Below, piece after piece: positions 17,158 through 25,681 of a stretch of 64,000 bases of DNA. The first letter of the stretch is position 1; each line of letters begins with the position of its first letter. Below the pieces are notes generated by a model. The model saw only the letters and a program-made list of their open reading frames with translations, was not told the origin of the DNA and made no database searches. Position numbers and translations under genes: made by a program. The DNA is from Oceanococcus sp041619555 (GTDB taxonomy: Bacteria; Pseudomonadota; Gammaproteobacteria; Nevskiales; Oceanococcaceae). The stretch covers positions 1 to 64,000 of the forward strand of contig JBFKDQ010000016.1 of NCBI GenBank assembly GCA_041619555.1, in the 5' to 3' direction.

Positions 17158-17868
17158 ATGCGTCACTGCTTGTTGATACTGCCGATCTTCCTCGCCTCCT
17201 GTGCGATGTTTGCCGGCCCGGCCGCCGAGTCCGTCCCGCCTGCGCCGCCCCACACCACGGCACCGTCGCCCCGAACCTTCGGCATGAGCAGCGCACCGGG
17301 TGCGCGCAAACATCAGCGCCATACCGCCGACTGCGGCCATGATCGCGATGGCGATGGCATCATCGCGGCGAGGAATCAATGCTCCAGAACACCGGCAGGA
17401 CATCCGGTCGACGCTGGCGGGTGCGGCGAGGATCCCGGCCCCTGGCCCGACACCCTGCCACAGTGGCTCACCGTTGACTTCGTCGTGGACTCCGCGGTCC
17501 TGAGCGTCACCGCTCTGAATCAGCTGGACCAGGACATCCGTGATCTGAAACACTATCCGAGCCTGAGCGCCATCATCGTGGACCCAACCGACAGCGACCA
17601 CAATCTGGATTACAACAAACGCCTCGGCATCCTGCGTGCCCATGCGGCCCGCCGTAGACTGGTTCAGGCCGACATCGACGGCCAACCTCTGCTCATGGAT
17701 ACCTTCGGCGAGACCATGCCCGCGCAACCGAACGATAGCTTCGAAGGCAAGAAACTGAATCGCCGCGTTGTCCTGCGCGCCAGCCTGCCGCGCAAGAACC
17801 CCTACCTGATCGAGCATGACCTGCGGCACCACAGTGATCAGCCGGGTGCGCCGGTCGCTGCAGCTTAG
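17158..17868 (+). CDS. OmpA-like peptidoglycan-associated lipoprotein
   Basis: 236 residues from ATG 17158, which has GGGGA 8 nt upstream. Signal peptide with lipobox LASC. After a Pro-rich spacer there is a calcium-type repeat (HDRDGDGI...PAGHPVDAGGC, about residues 60-90) and a C-terminal OmpA-like domain (VDFVVDSAVL...YNKRLGILRAHAARR...NRRVVL). The usual GHTDS loop reads DPTDS, while the peptidoglycan-contacting NRRV arginine region is kept. It probably tethers the outer membrane to peptidoglycan. It ends 10 nt before the chosen start of the receiver-PP2C gene, so the two are probably cotranscribed. Confidence 0.78.
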   Translation: MRHCLLILPIFLASCAMFAGPAAESVPPAPPHTTAPSPRTFGMSSAPGARKHQRHTADCGHDRDGDGIIAARNQCSRTPAGHPVDAGGCGEDPGPWPDTLPQWLTVDFVVDSAVLSVTALNQLDQDIRDLKHYPSLSAIIVDPTDSDHNLDYNKRLGILRAHAARRRLVQADIDGQPLLMDTFGETMPAQPNDSFEGKKLNRRVVLRASLPRKNPYLIEHDLRHHSDQPGAPVAAA

Positions 17869-17878
17869 GATGAGTTCA

Positions 17879-19243
17879 ATGTCCACTGCATCCCGATCCA
17901 CGCCCGCCGAGTTCGAAGCCGGCGGAGACACCCTGCCCTTCAACATCCTGTATGTGGATGACGGCGAACTTGAATGCTTGCTGCTGCGCAGGAAGCTTGA
18001 GTCCATGGACCTGCCCGCTGCGCTGTTCGAAGCCCGCAGCGGAGAGGAGGCCTACGAAATCCTGAAGCGTGAGCGCATTGGTCTGCTGATTACCGACCGG
18101 CACATGTCGGACATGAGCGGCGACGAACTATGCCGCCTGGTGATCGATGAGGCCGAGCTCGGGCGTCCGTACATGATCATGATGACCGCGGACGACAGCC
18201 TCGACGGTCTGGTCAGCGGCCTGTCGGCGGGAGCCGATGCGTACATCACCAAACCGGTGGAATTCCGTGAACTGGAAACGCGCATTCGCGCCGGTCAGCG
18301 GATCTGGCAATTGCGCGGCCTGCTTGAATTCCAGTACCAGCTCGCACAGGACGCGCTCTACCGGGAACAGGAGGCCAAAGCGCGGCTGGAAGAGGACATG
18401 CGCGCAGCCGCCCTGTTGCAGCAGCATCTACTGCCGCCCTCGGTTGTTACCCTTGAGGCCACGACCCTGGCGCACATGTACCGTCCAGCCACCCAGATGG
18501 GCGGCGACATGCTCGGCTATGTGCCCATCGGGCCGCATCACATCGGTTTTTATCTGCTGGATGTCAGTGGCCATGGCGCGGCATCGGCACTGATGTCATT
18601 CAGCGTATCCCATGCCCTGCGCCCGACGCCTGGCCACCCGTCCATGACTGCGCTTCCGCAAGGTCCTCAAGATGAACTCGTTCCGGTCCCGCCGGACCAG
18701 GTCCTCCGTGAACTCAATCGCCGCTATGTCGACGACACCGAAGCCGGCTGGTATTTCACCATGATCTACGGCGTGATCGATCAGCGCAGCGGCGAAGCGG
18801 CCATCTGCCAGGCCGGCCATCCGCCACCGGTGCTGCTGCCGCTGCGGGGATCGCCGGAAGCGATCGAGGGCGGCGGCATGCCGGTGGGTCTGTTCGCCGA
18901 TGCCGAGTACACCACCGAACGTTTTTCCCTCAAGCCGGGTGACCGTTTGTTCCTGTATTCCGACGGCCTGAACGAATGCACCAACGGCGCAGGCGAGGAA
19001 CTCGGCGATTCCGCGGTGATGGCGGCAATGTCGGCCACCCGAGGCCGCAACGCCGAAGAAGCCCTGGAAGTCATCAACTGGATCGTCAACACCTGGCGTG
19101 GCAGCCAGCCCCTGGATGATGACCTTTCGGTTCTCGCCATCGACTTCAATGCCACCGCAATTCCCCCGGAAAAACCAACGGGTGACATCCTTATGAACCA
19201 GACAGACTCGAGCGTGCCCCGCCAGAGAAGTACCGACCAATGA
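17879..19243 (+). CDS. Response regulator with PP2C (RsbU/HsbR-like) phosphatase output
   Basis: 454 residues from ATG 17879, preferred because AGGA lies 8 nt upstream; ATG 17870 is the alternative. Receiver domain: FNILYVDDGELE, phosphoacceptor D73 in LLITDRHMSD, and ITKP lysine. A short coiled coil (about 150-190) leads to a SpoIIE/RsbU-type PP2C domain with metal ligands in GGDMLGY, YLLDVSGHGAAS and LDDDLSVLAID. Predicted role: phosphorylation-controlled dephosphorylation of the STAS protein. It lacks the C-terminal HATPase domain found in P. aeruginosa HsbR; that activity appears to be encoded separately at 14944-15402. The stop overlaps the next gene by 4 nt. Confidence 0.9.
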   Translation: MSTASRSTPAEFEAGGDTLPFNILYVDDGELECLLLRRKLESMDLPAALFEARSGEEAYEILKRERIGLLITDRHMSDMSGDELCRLVIDEAELGRPYMIMMTADDSLDGLVSGLSAGADAYITKPVEFRELETRIRAGQRIWQLRGLLEFQYQLAQDALYREQEAKARLEEDMRAAALLQQHLLPPSVVTLEATTLAHMYRPATQMGGDMLGYVPIGPHHIGFYLLDVSGHGAASALMSFSVSHALRPTPGHPSMTALPQGPQDELVPVPPDQVLRELNRRYVDDTEAGWYFTMIYGVIDQRSGEAAICQAGHPPPVLLPLRGSPEAIEGGGMPVGLFADAEYTTERFSLKPGDRLFLYSDGLNECTNGAGEELGDSAVMAAMSATRGRNAEEALEVINWIVNTWRGSQPLDDDLSVLAIDFNATAIPPEKPTGDILMNQTDSSVPRQRSTDQ

Positions 19244-20262
19244 AACTCGCGACCCCCACGCCCGATGAAATCGCCAGACTGGCCGCCCTGGACAGCCTGC
19301 ATCTGATCCACTCCCCCGCGGAAGAACGCTTCAATCGCATCACCTCGCTGGCCTGTCGCATTTTCGACGTACCCACCGCTCTGATCAGTCTGGTCACCCA
19401 CGACCTGCAATGGTTCAAAGCCGCCCAGGGCCTGGACGCGGATCGCACCGCACGTTCGATTTCATTCTGCGGCCACGCGATTCAGACCGATGATCTGTTC
19501 CTCGTGACCGATGCCAGAAAACACCCGGATTTTGCCGACAATCCCCTGGTCACCGGCCCGCCACATCTGCGGTTTTACGCCGGTGAGCCACTGCATTACC
19601 AGGGCCGACGTCTGGGCACCCTGTGCCTGATCGACAGCAAACCACGCGAACTGAGCCAGCAGGACCGCGACACCCTCAGGCAACTCGCGCGCTGGGTGGA
19701 AAACGAACTGGCCATCTGTGTCCTTAGTCCCGCGCAGCAAAGCCTACTGGCCAGCATCGAGGAAGAGGGCCGCAACGACCTGATCGACCCGCAGACACGC
19801 TGCTGGAACCGCACCGCACTGGATCAGCTGTGGCCTGCCGAGAACACGCAGCATCAGGGCGCGGAACGGACGGTCTTCGCCCTGCGCCCGGTGCTGGACG
19901 ACACCACTGCGCCGCCACCTGAGACACATGACGGCCTGCTGGCCACGCTGTGCAAGGAGATTCGTGCCACGATCAGGCCCCAGGATCTGCTCGCGCGCTA
20001 TGGCGTGGACAGCCTGCTGCTGCTCTGCAATCACATGGACCAGGATCGGGCCGGAAAACTGGCCCAGCAACTGCTTGATCGGATCGAGTCGACAGATTGG
20101 AGCGCCAGGAATGCAGCGGCCATTGCGCTGAGCCGCGTTGCGCTGCCGGGCGATGCCAGGCCAACGCTGGATGAAGTTTGGTCACGCTGCGAAGTCGGCT
20201 TGCAACAGGCACGGGTTGAAGGCGCAAGCCAATGCATCGAGATCCCGCTTTCGTCGGATTGA
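19240..20262 (+). CDS. GAF protein with a degenerate GGDEF domain
   Basis: 340 residues. N-terminal GAF domain (about 20-155): FDVPTALISLV, SISFCGHAI and RFYAGEPL..GRRLGTLCLID. The C-terminal part keeps the GGDEF-family entry motif (DPQTRCWNRTAL, about 183-194) and ARYGVDSLLLL at 252-262, where ARYGGDEFxxL is expected. The active-site GGDEF is therefore GVDSL and cyclase activity is very unlikely. It may be a signal-binding or scaffolding partner of the receiver-PP2C protein, with which it shares an ATGA overlap. In P. aeruginosa the partner of this circuit is an active cyclase, HsbD. Confidence 0.8.
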   Translation: MKLATPTPDEIARLAALDSLHLIHSPAEERFNRITSLACRIFDVPTALISLVTHDLQWFKAAQGLDADRTARSISFCGHAIQTDDLFLVTDARKHPDFADNPLVTGPPHLRFYAGEPLHYQGRRLGTLCLIDSKPRELSQQDRDTLRQLARWVENELAICVLSPAQQSLLASIEEEGRNDLIDPQTRCWNRTALDQLWPAENTQHQGAERTVFALRPVLDDTTAPPPETHDGLLATLCKEIRATIRPQDLLARYGVDSLLLLCNHMDQDRAGKLAQQLLDRIESTDWSARNAAAIALSRVALPGDARPTLDEVWSRCEVGLQQARVEGASQCIEIPLSSD

Positions 20263-20391
20263 TCCGCCCCGTCCGATGATACGTTCCGATGGCAACGGGG
20301 CGGCGGCCATCGTGAAGCATTGCGCACCGTCAGCACTGCGATGCCCGCCTCGGCCGTGTTCATCGCCGCTTTGCTCTGCGTACGCCCGGAT

Positions 20392-21372
20392 TCAATCCAC
20401 GCTGCCCTGCTCGGGTGTCCTGTTCTCGCGCTCCAATGCGAGCTCTGGCTGAGCGGAAACCGCCGTCAGGGCGGATCCTTCAAACAGCTCGCTGCGCGCT
20501 CGATGCAGGATATCGACCAGCAAGGGATCGGTGAGACGGCGCTGATCGCTGATCAGATAGTAGTGCTCCAGCAGTTCCTGCGAACGCCCCAGCGCGACCA
20601 CTGAATGCTGCCGGCTGACCTCTCCTTCAATTGCGCTCGGGCAGGTGAACACCCCTGCGCCGAGTTGCCCGAAGGCCTTGATCAGGGCGCTGTCATCGAA
20701 CTCGCCCGCCACCCGCATAGGAATGTCCCGCGTCTGCAGCCAGTGTTCCAGTTTCATTCTCAGCGCGGTTCTGCGCCCCGGCATCAGCACGGGCTGACCG
20801 CGCAGACATTGAGGAAACGGTCCGTGCTGACGATCCTGTACGGCAGGGGCGGCCATGAAGCTGATGCCCGTCTGCCCCAATTCGTGGCTGTACAGTCGCA
20901 AACTCGGATCAGGCGGTGCCGCATGATCTGAGATCACCAGATCGAGCCGGTGCTGCGCCAGGCGCGCGAGCAGATCTGCGGTATCGCCTTCGACACAGAT
21001 CAGCCGCGGCGCCGGTTTCATCTCGACGGCCGGCAGCAGCAAGAGGCTGGCGATCAGTTTCGGCACCACATCACCAATCCCGACCCGCAGTTGGCTGCGC
21101 CCCTCATCTTCGCTGGCCAGCGCCACACTGAGTTCGTTTTGCAGATCGAAGATCTCGTCGGCGTAATGCAGCGCGATTTCACCAGCCCGCGTGAGACTCA
21201 GACCGCGACCTTCGCGGCGGAACAGGTCCTTGCCAACACGAGCCTCGAGCTCACGGATCTGCATGCTGATGGTCTGCGGTGTCACGAACAAGCGCTCACT
21301 CGCCGCTGCAATGCTGCCCTCATGCGCAACCACCCAGAAGTAACGCAGATGCTTGAGGTTCAATGCATTCAT
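20392..21372 (-). CDS. nhaR: LysR-family regulator, NhaR-like
   Basis: 326 residues. N-terminal winged helix-turn-helix (LKHLRYFWVVAHEGSIAAAS, then LFVTPQTISMQIRELE). The effector domain has the NhaR-specific segments PGRRTALRMKLEHWL and GEFDDSALIKAFGQLGAGVF. In E. coli NhaR responds to Na+ and activates nhaA. No antiporter gene is nearby, so the target here is unknown. Convergent with the GAF/GGDEF gene and divergent from purE. Confidence 0.85.
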   Translation of the reverse strand: MNALNLKHLRYFWVVAHEGSIAAASERLFVTPQTISMQIRELEARVGKDLFRREGRGLSLTRAGEIALHYADEIFDLQNELSVALASEDEGRSQLRVGIGDVVPKLIASLLLLPAVEMKPAPRLICVEGDTADLLARLAQHRLDLVISDHAAPPDPSLRLYSHELGQTGISFMAAPAVQDRQHGPFPQCLRGQPVLMPGRRTALRMKLEHWLQTRDIPMRVAGEFDDSALIKAFGQLGAGVFTCPSAIEGEVSRQHSVVALGRSQELLEHYYLISDQRRLTDPLLVDILHRARSELFEGSALTAVSAQPELALERENRTPEQGSVD

Positions 21373-21401
21373 TGGGATTCGGCTAAAGTTGATCGAGAAT
21401 C

Positions 21402-21418
21402 ATTATAAAATCGATTTT
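21402..21418 (-). promoter_or_regulatory. Candidate nhaR -10 element and 12-bp palindrome
   Basis: In an AT-rich patch of an otherwise GC-rich region, the minus strand reads TATAAT at 21407-21402, about 30 nt before the nhaR ATG. A perfect palindrome AAAATCGATTTT sits at 21407-21418. LysR regulators often bind such dyads in their own divergent promoter. The -35 is poor. Confidence 0.4.
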
Positions 21419-21661
21419 TATTGAATTCAGGAGGCTGTTAGAATCCCTGCCCCGCATTCACGGATCCCGATGCCGGCCGCACTGCAACGTCGTCCACGCC
21501 GGCTCGGTGCAAGCCCGAAGCTCCACCCGCGGCTGCCATGGCGGCGGGTACATGCGCGGCAAAACAGGCCGTAAAATGCCGCACGGGCTGGATGCTCAAA
21601 CCGATGAATCTCACGCCGGGCCAAGCCTGTCCGGCCCCTGCGCCCATAGAGGACCGTAGCC

Positions 21662-22204
21662 ATGATACCCACCGCGCCCACACAGCCGGATGATTCAAGC
21701 CCCCCCGAGCCCACCGGACCGGCCCGCGTCGCCATCGTGATGGGCAGTCGCAGCGACTGGCCCGTAATGGGCTGCGCGGCGGAAATTCTCGATGAACTCG
21801 ACATCGCCCATGTGGCTGAAGTGGTCTCCGCCCACCGGACGCCCTTGAAGATGGTGCAGTTCGCTCAGCAGGCGGAAAGCCGCGGCCTGCAGGTGATCAT
21901 CGCCGGCGCCGGCGGCGCCGCCCATCTTCCCGGCATGCTCGCCGCGCTCACCACGCTGCCGGTCCTTGGCGTTCCGGTCGCCCACGCGGAATCCATGCTG
22001 CGTGGAATCGATGCCCTGCTTTCCATCGTGCAGATGCCGCGCGGCGTTCCGGTCCCCACCCTGGCCATCGGCAAGGCCGGCGCCGCCAATGCGGCCCTCA
22101 GCGCCGCCAGTATCCTCGCCCTGCACGACCCCGAGCTCGCCAGCCGGTTGCGCCAGTTCAGACAGGCCCAGGCTGACCGAATCGCGGCAGAAACGCTGCC
22201 ATGA
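21662..22204 (+). CDS. purE: N5-carboxyaminoimidazole ribonucleotide mutase
   Basis: Class I PurE, converting N5-CAIR to CAIR in purine synthesis. 180 residues; the first 20 are a non-conserved extension before VAIVMGSRSDWPVM. Active-site segments: VVSAHRTPLKM, IAGAGGAAHLPGMLAA and PVLGVPV. AGAGGA lies about 9 nt before the ATG. Overlaps purK by 4 nt. Confidence 0.95.
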   Translation: MIPTAPTQPDDSSPPEPTGPARVAIVMGSRSDWPVMGCAAEILDELDIAHVAEVVSAHRTPLKMVQFAQQAESRGLQVIIAGAGGAAHLPGMLAALTTLPVLGVPVAHAESMLRGIDALLSIVQMPRGVPVPTLAIGKAGAANAALSAASILALHDPELASRLRQFRQAQADRIAAETLP

Positions 22205-23337
22205 GTGATTCCATCCTTCAGCCCACCACCTTGGGCATCCTCGGCGGCGGGCAGTTGGCGCAGCTGATGTGTGATGCTGCCCGGGGCCTGGGTGTCGATA
22301 CGTTGGTCCTGAGTCCGGATGCCGAAGCTCCGGCGCGGCAGCACTGCAGCCAATTCATTCATGCGCGCTATGAGGATCCGGATGCCCTGCACCGCCTAGC
22401 GCAGCAGGCCAGCGTAATCACACTGGACAACGAGCACATACCCCTAGAAAGTTTGAGCATTCTGGAAAGCCAGGCAGAGCTGCATCCCGGCGCAAGAATC
22501 ATGGCGCGCCTGCAGGATCGACTGGCGCAAAGGGGCTTGCTGGTCCAGCTCGATTTGCCACAAACGCGATTCTGGTCCGTCGACAAGACGGCCGCGGTGC
22601 ACTCTGCCCGTCTCAGCGCCCGATTTCCGGCGGTATTGAAGCGCAGGCGGCAAGGCTACGACGGCCATGGGCAGCGCAAGGTCGAGTCCCCGGAGGAACT
22701 GGAGAACGCCTGGATAGATCTGGGGCGCAGCCCCTGCATACTTGAATCCTGGGTCGATCATTGCCTGGAGTTTTCGATCGTCGGTGCGCGCAACGCGCAG
22801 GATGAACAACGCCTGTTCCCACCGATCGCCAACCAGCATCAGGCCGGACAGCTGAGACGTTCCGAACTGCCGGCCGATCTTCCTGCGGAGATCCGTACAC
22901 AGGCCGAGGCGATCTGGCGACGCCTGGCGCTGGCGCTGAACTACTGCGGCGTCCTCAGCATCGAATTCTTTCTCACCGATCGCGGCGAGGTGCTGATCAA
23001 CGAGATTGCGCCGCGCGTGCACAACAGCGGCCATGTCACCCAGCACGCCTGTGAAAACGACCAGTTCGACCTGCATGTCCGCGCCGTGCTCGGCCTACCG
23101 CTGCCAGAACTGGCGCCCGCCAAACGCGGCGTCATGTACAACCTGTACCCCCAGCACGGCATTCACGATCTGGATCAGGCACGGCACTGGCAGGACAGCA
23201 TTGGCGGCAAGATCTATCTGTATGGCAAGACTCCGAAGCCGCGCCGCAAGCTGGGACACTGGCTGCTGGCCCCGGAGCAGGCCGACGCGGCCGGCAAGGC
23301 ACTGGCTGCACACGAGGCCGCGGACACGGCGGACTGA
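22201..23337 (+). CDS. purK: N5-carboxyaminoimidazole ribonucleotide synthase
   Basis: ATP-grasp enzyme making N5-CAIR from AIR, bicarbonate and ATP. 378 residues. N-terminal LGILGGGQLAQLMCDAARGLG, ATP-binding PAVLKRRRQGYDGHGQ, and the metal site EFFLTDRGEVLINEIAPRVHNSGH. Translationally coupled to purE (ATGA overlap). Confidence 0.96.
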   Translation: MSDSILQPTTLGILGGGQLAQLMCDAARGLGVDTLVLSPDAEAPARQHCSQFIHARYEDPDALHRLAQQASVITLDNEHIPLESLSILESQAELHPGARIMARLQDRLAQRGLLVQLDLPQTRFWSVDKTAAVHSARLSARFPAVLKRRRQGYDGHGQRKVESPEELENAWIDLGRSPCILESWVDHCLEFSIVGARNAQDEQRLFPPIANQHQAGQLRRSELPADLPAEIRTQAEAIWRRLALALNYCGVLSIEFFLTDRGEVLINEIAPRVHNSGHVTQHACENDQFDLHVRAVLGLPLPELAPAKRGVMYNLYPQHGIHDLDQARHWQDSIGGKIYLYGKTPKPRRKLGHWLLAPEQADAAGKALAAHEAADTAD

Positions 23338-23345
23338 ACTCGACC

Positions 23346-23371
23346 GCCGGCTGGTTTGTAGATCAGCCGGC
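23346..23371. terminator. Hairpin between convergent purK and dcp
   Basis: Inverted repeat GCCGGCTG / CAGCCGGC with a 10-nt loop in the 71-nt gap between the convergent stops. No T-tract follows on either strand, so it is only a possible weak bidirectional terminator. Confidence 0.35.
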
Positions 23372-23408
23372 CCCGTTCATCGGCCGGATGCGCCCCATGC
23401 GCACGGCA

Positions 23409-25532
23409 TCAGTCGAGCGTCAGCCCACGCCGCGCCAACAACGGTTCGATTTGCGGCGGACGACCGAGAAAGTTTTCGAACAGGCTCATTGCATCGGCAC
23501 TGCCTCCGGCGGCCAGCAGTTTGTAGCGCATCCAGTCGCCATTGATGCGCGCAAGCCCGCCCTGGCGTTTGAACCATGCGACGGTATCCGCATCCATCAC
23601 CTCGCTCCAAATGTAGGCGTAGTAACCGGCCGCATAGGCGCCGGAAAAAATGTGCGAGAAATAGGTCGACCGGTAGCGCGGTGGTACCTCGGCCAGATCC
23701 ATGCCGGCACGGGCCAGCGCCGCAGCCTCGAAAGCCTCGACATCATCGGGCATTTCGCTCAGATCGAGTTGGTGCCAGGCCTGATCCAGCAGGGCAGCCG
23801 CCAGATAGGCCGTTGTCGCATAGCCCTGGTTGAACTTGCGAGCGGCCAGGAACCGCTCGATCAATGCCGGCGGCATCGGTTCACCGGTGGCATGGTGACG
23901 GGCATAGTTTTGCAGAATCTCCGGCCAGGTCGCCCACATCTCATGCACCTGGGAGGGAAATTCGACGAAATCACGCGGCACGCGGGTGCCGGAAAAATAC
24001 GGATAGCGGACCTGCGAGAACAGGCCATGCAGGGCATGGCCGAACTCATGAAACAGGGTATTGACCTCATCAAAGCTCAGCAAAACCGGCTCACCCGCAG
24101 GCGGCTTCGTGATATTCAGATGATTTGCCACCACCGCAGCGCTTCCCAGCAGCGTGCTCTGCGACACGTAGGCATTCATCCAGGCGCCGCCGCGTTTGCT
24201 GTCACGTGCGTAGGGATCAAACAGGAAGATGCCAAGCGCCCTGCCGTCGGCTTCACGCACATCCCAGACCGTGACATCGGGATGATAAACCGGCAGATCA
24301 TGCCGCTGGCGGATCTCCAGGCCATACAGGGCTTGCGCCATATAAAACACCCCGTCGCGCAACACCCGGTCCAGTTGCAGATAAGGCCGCATTTCGCTGG
24401 CTTCGAAGTCATAGCGCTGCTGGCGCAGAATTTCGGCATAGAAAGGCCAGTCCGCGGCCGACAACGTGAATGGCTCACCCTGCGCCTGGATCAGACCTTG
24501 CAGTTCGGCCGCCTCGGCACGGGCGTTGCGGACTGCCGCGGGGGCCAACTGGCCCAGCAGATCATTGACCGCGGCCGTTGTCTTCGCGGTGCTGTCCTCG
24601 AGCACGTAGGCCGCATGATTCGGATAGCCCAGGATCTGCGCCCGTTCGGCGCGCAGGCGCACCATTTGCAGGACCAGGGCGCGATTATCAAGCGCATTGT
24701 CGCGTGCGCCGCGCGCCAGCGAAGCCGCCAGGATCTGCTGACGCAGCGCGCGATCCTGCAATGTGCTGAGCATGGGCTGGGCGCTGTAGTTGAGAAGCTT
24801 GATGGCATAACGCCCGGGTTGGCCCAGGGCCTTGGCACTGGCCGCCGCGGCCTTGATCTCATCTTCGCTGTACCCTCGCAGACGCGCGGCCGAGTCGACG
24901 AAAATCACCGAGTCATTGCGCTCCTTGAGCACCTGCTGACTGAAACGGGTGCTCAAACTCGAGAGCTGCTGATTGATCTCGCGCAGCCGCGCCTGCTGGT
25001 CCGGCGCCAGTTGGGCGCCCGCGCGAACGAAATCCTTGCGATATTCAACCAGCAGCCGAGCCTGCTCCGGCGTCAGATCCAGTGCCTCGCGATTCTGATA
25101 CAGACGCTCAACACGCACGAACAGCATCGCATTAAGAAAGATGCTGTCTTCATGGGCGGCCAGCAGCGGCGCGATTCGGGCCGAAATGGCATCGATCTCC
25201 GCATTGGTATGTGCGCTCGACAGCGCGAAGAACACCCGCGTTGCACGATCCAGCAGACGCCCGGAACGTTCCAGAGCCGCCACCGTGTTGTCGAAATCCG
25301 GCGTCGCGCTCTGATTGGCGATGGCGTCGACCTCCTGCAACTGCTCGGCCATTCCGGCCATGATTGCCGGCTCGAAATGTGCATTACGAATCCGATCGAA
25401 AGGCGGGTACTGGAAATCCAGGTGGCTGGGCTGCAACAGGGGGTTGCCTTGATCGGAGCGGCTGGCCGGCAGCAGGCTGCAGGCACCGATCAGAACGCTG
25501 GCCGCCAGAGGCATCAGAACTTGAGCTTTCAT
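23409..25532 (-). CDS. dcp: Exported peptidyl-dipeptidase of the M3 family (Dcp type), lipoprotein
   Basis: 707-residue zinc metallopeptidase. The zinc site is HEFGHALHGLF, followed by the Dcp-type segment SGTRVPRDFVEFPSQVHE. The N-terminus is a signal peptide with a canonical lipobox (IGAC), so the protein should be anchored in the envelope, unlike cytoplasmic E. coli Dcp. It removes C-terminal dipeptides, probably from imported or periplasmic peptides. Single gene, convergent with purK. Confidence 0.9.
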   Translation of the reverse strand: MKAQVLMPLAASVLIGACSLLPASRSDQGNPLLQPSHLDFQYPPFDRIRNAHFEPAIMAGMAEQLQEVDAIANQSATPDFDNTVAALERSGRLLDRATRVFFALSSAHTNAEIDAISARIAPLLAAHEDSIFLNAMLFVRVERLYQNREALDLTPEQARLLVEYRKDFVRAGAQLAPDQQARLREINQQLSSLSTRFSQQVLKERNDSVIFVDSAARLRGYSEDEIKAAAASAKALGQPGRYAIKLLNYSAQPMLSTLQDRALRQQILAASLARGARDNALDNRALVLQMVRLRAERAQILGYPNHAAYVLEDSTAKTTAAVNDLLGQLAPAAVRNARAEAAELQGLIQAQGEPFTLSAADWPFYAEILRQQRYDFEASEMRPYLQLDRVLRDGVFYMAQALYGLEIRQRHDLPVYHPDVTVWDVREADGRALGIFLFDPYARDSKRGGAWMNAYVSQSTLLGSAAVVANHLNITKPPAGEPVLLSFDEVNTLFHEFGHALHGLFSQVRYPYFSGTRVPRDFVEFPSQVHEMWATWPEILQNYARHHATGEPMPPALIERFLAARKFNQGYATTAYLAAALLDQAWHQLDLSEMPDDVEAFEAAALARAGMDLAEVPPRYRSTYFSHIFSGAYAAGYYAYIWSEVMDADTVAWFKRQGGLARINGDWMRYKLLAAGGSADAMSLFENFLGRPPQIEPLLARRGLTLD

Positions 25533-25681
25533 TCACATCTCGCTTATACATTTGACCTCGCGCCCGGCTCGCACCAGATCGCTTTCAACCGCGCAGTTTA
25601 ACGTGAACGGACCCCGCTGCCGGATGGCACCGGGAGCTGAGGTCCCGGCGAGAAATCCGTATTGACCACGCGGCGCCGGCT

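Noticed and set aside
23388..25601. Plus-strand open frame antisense to dcp
   Set aside because: Shadow of the M3 peptidase gene, which has all catalytic motifs.
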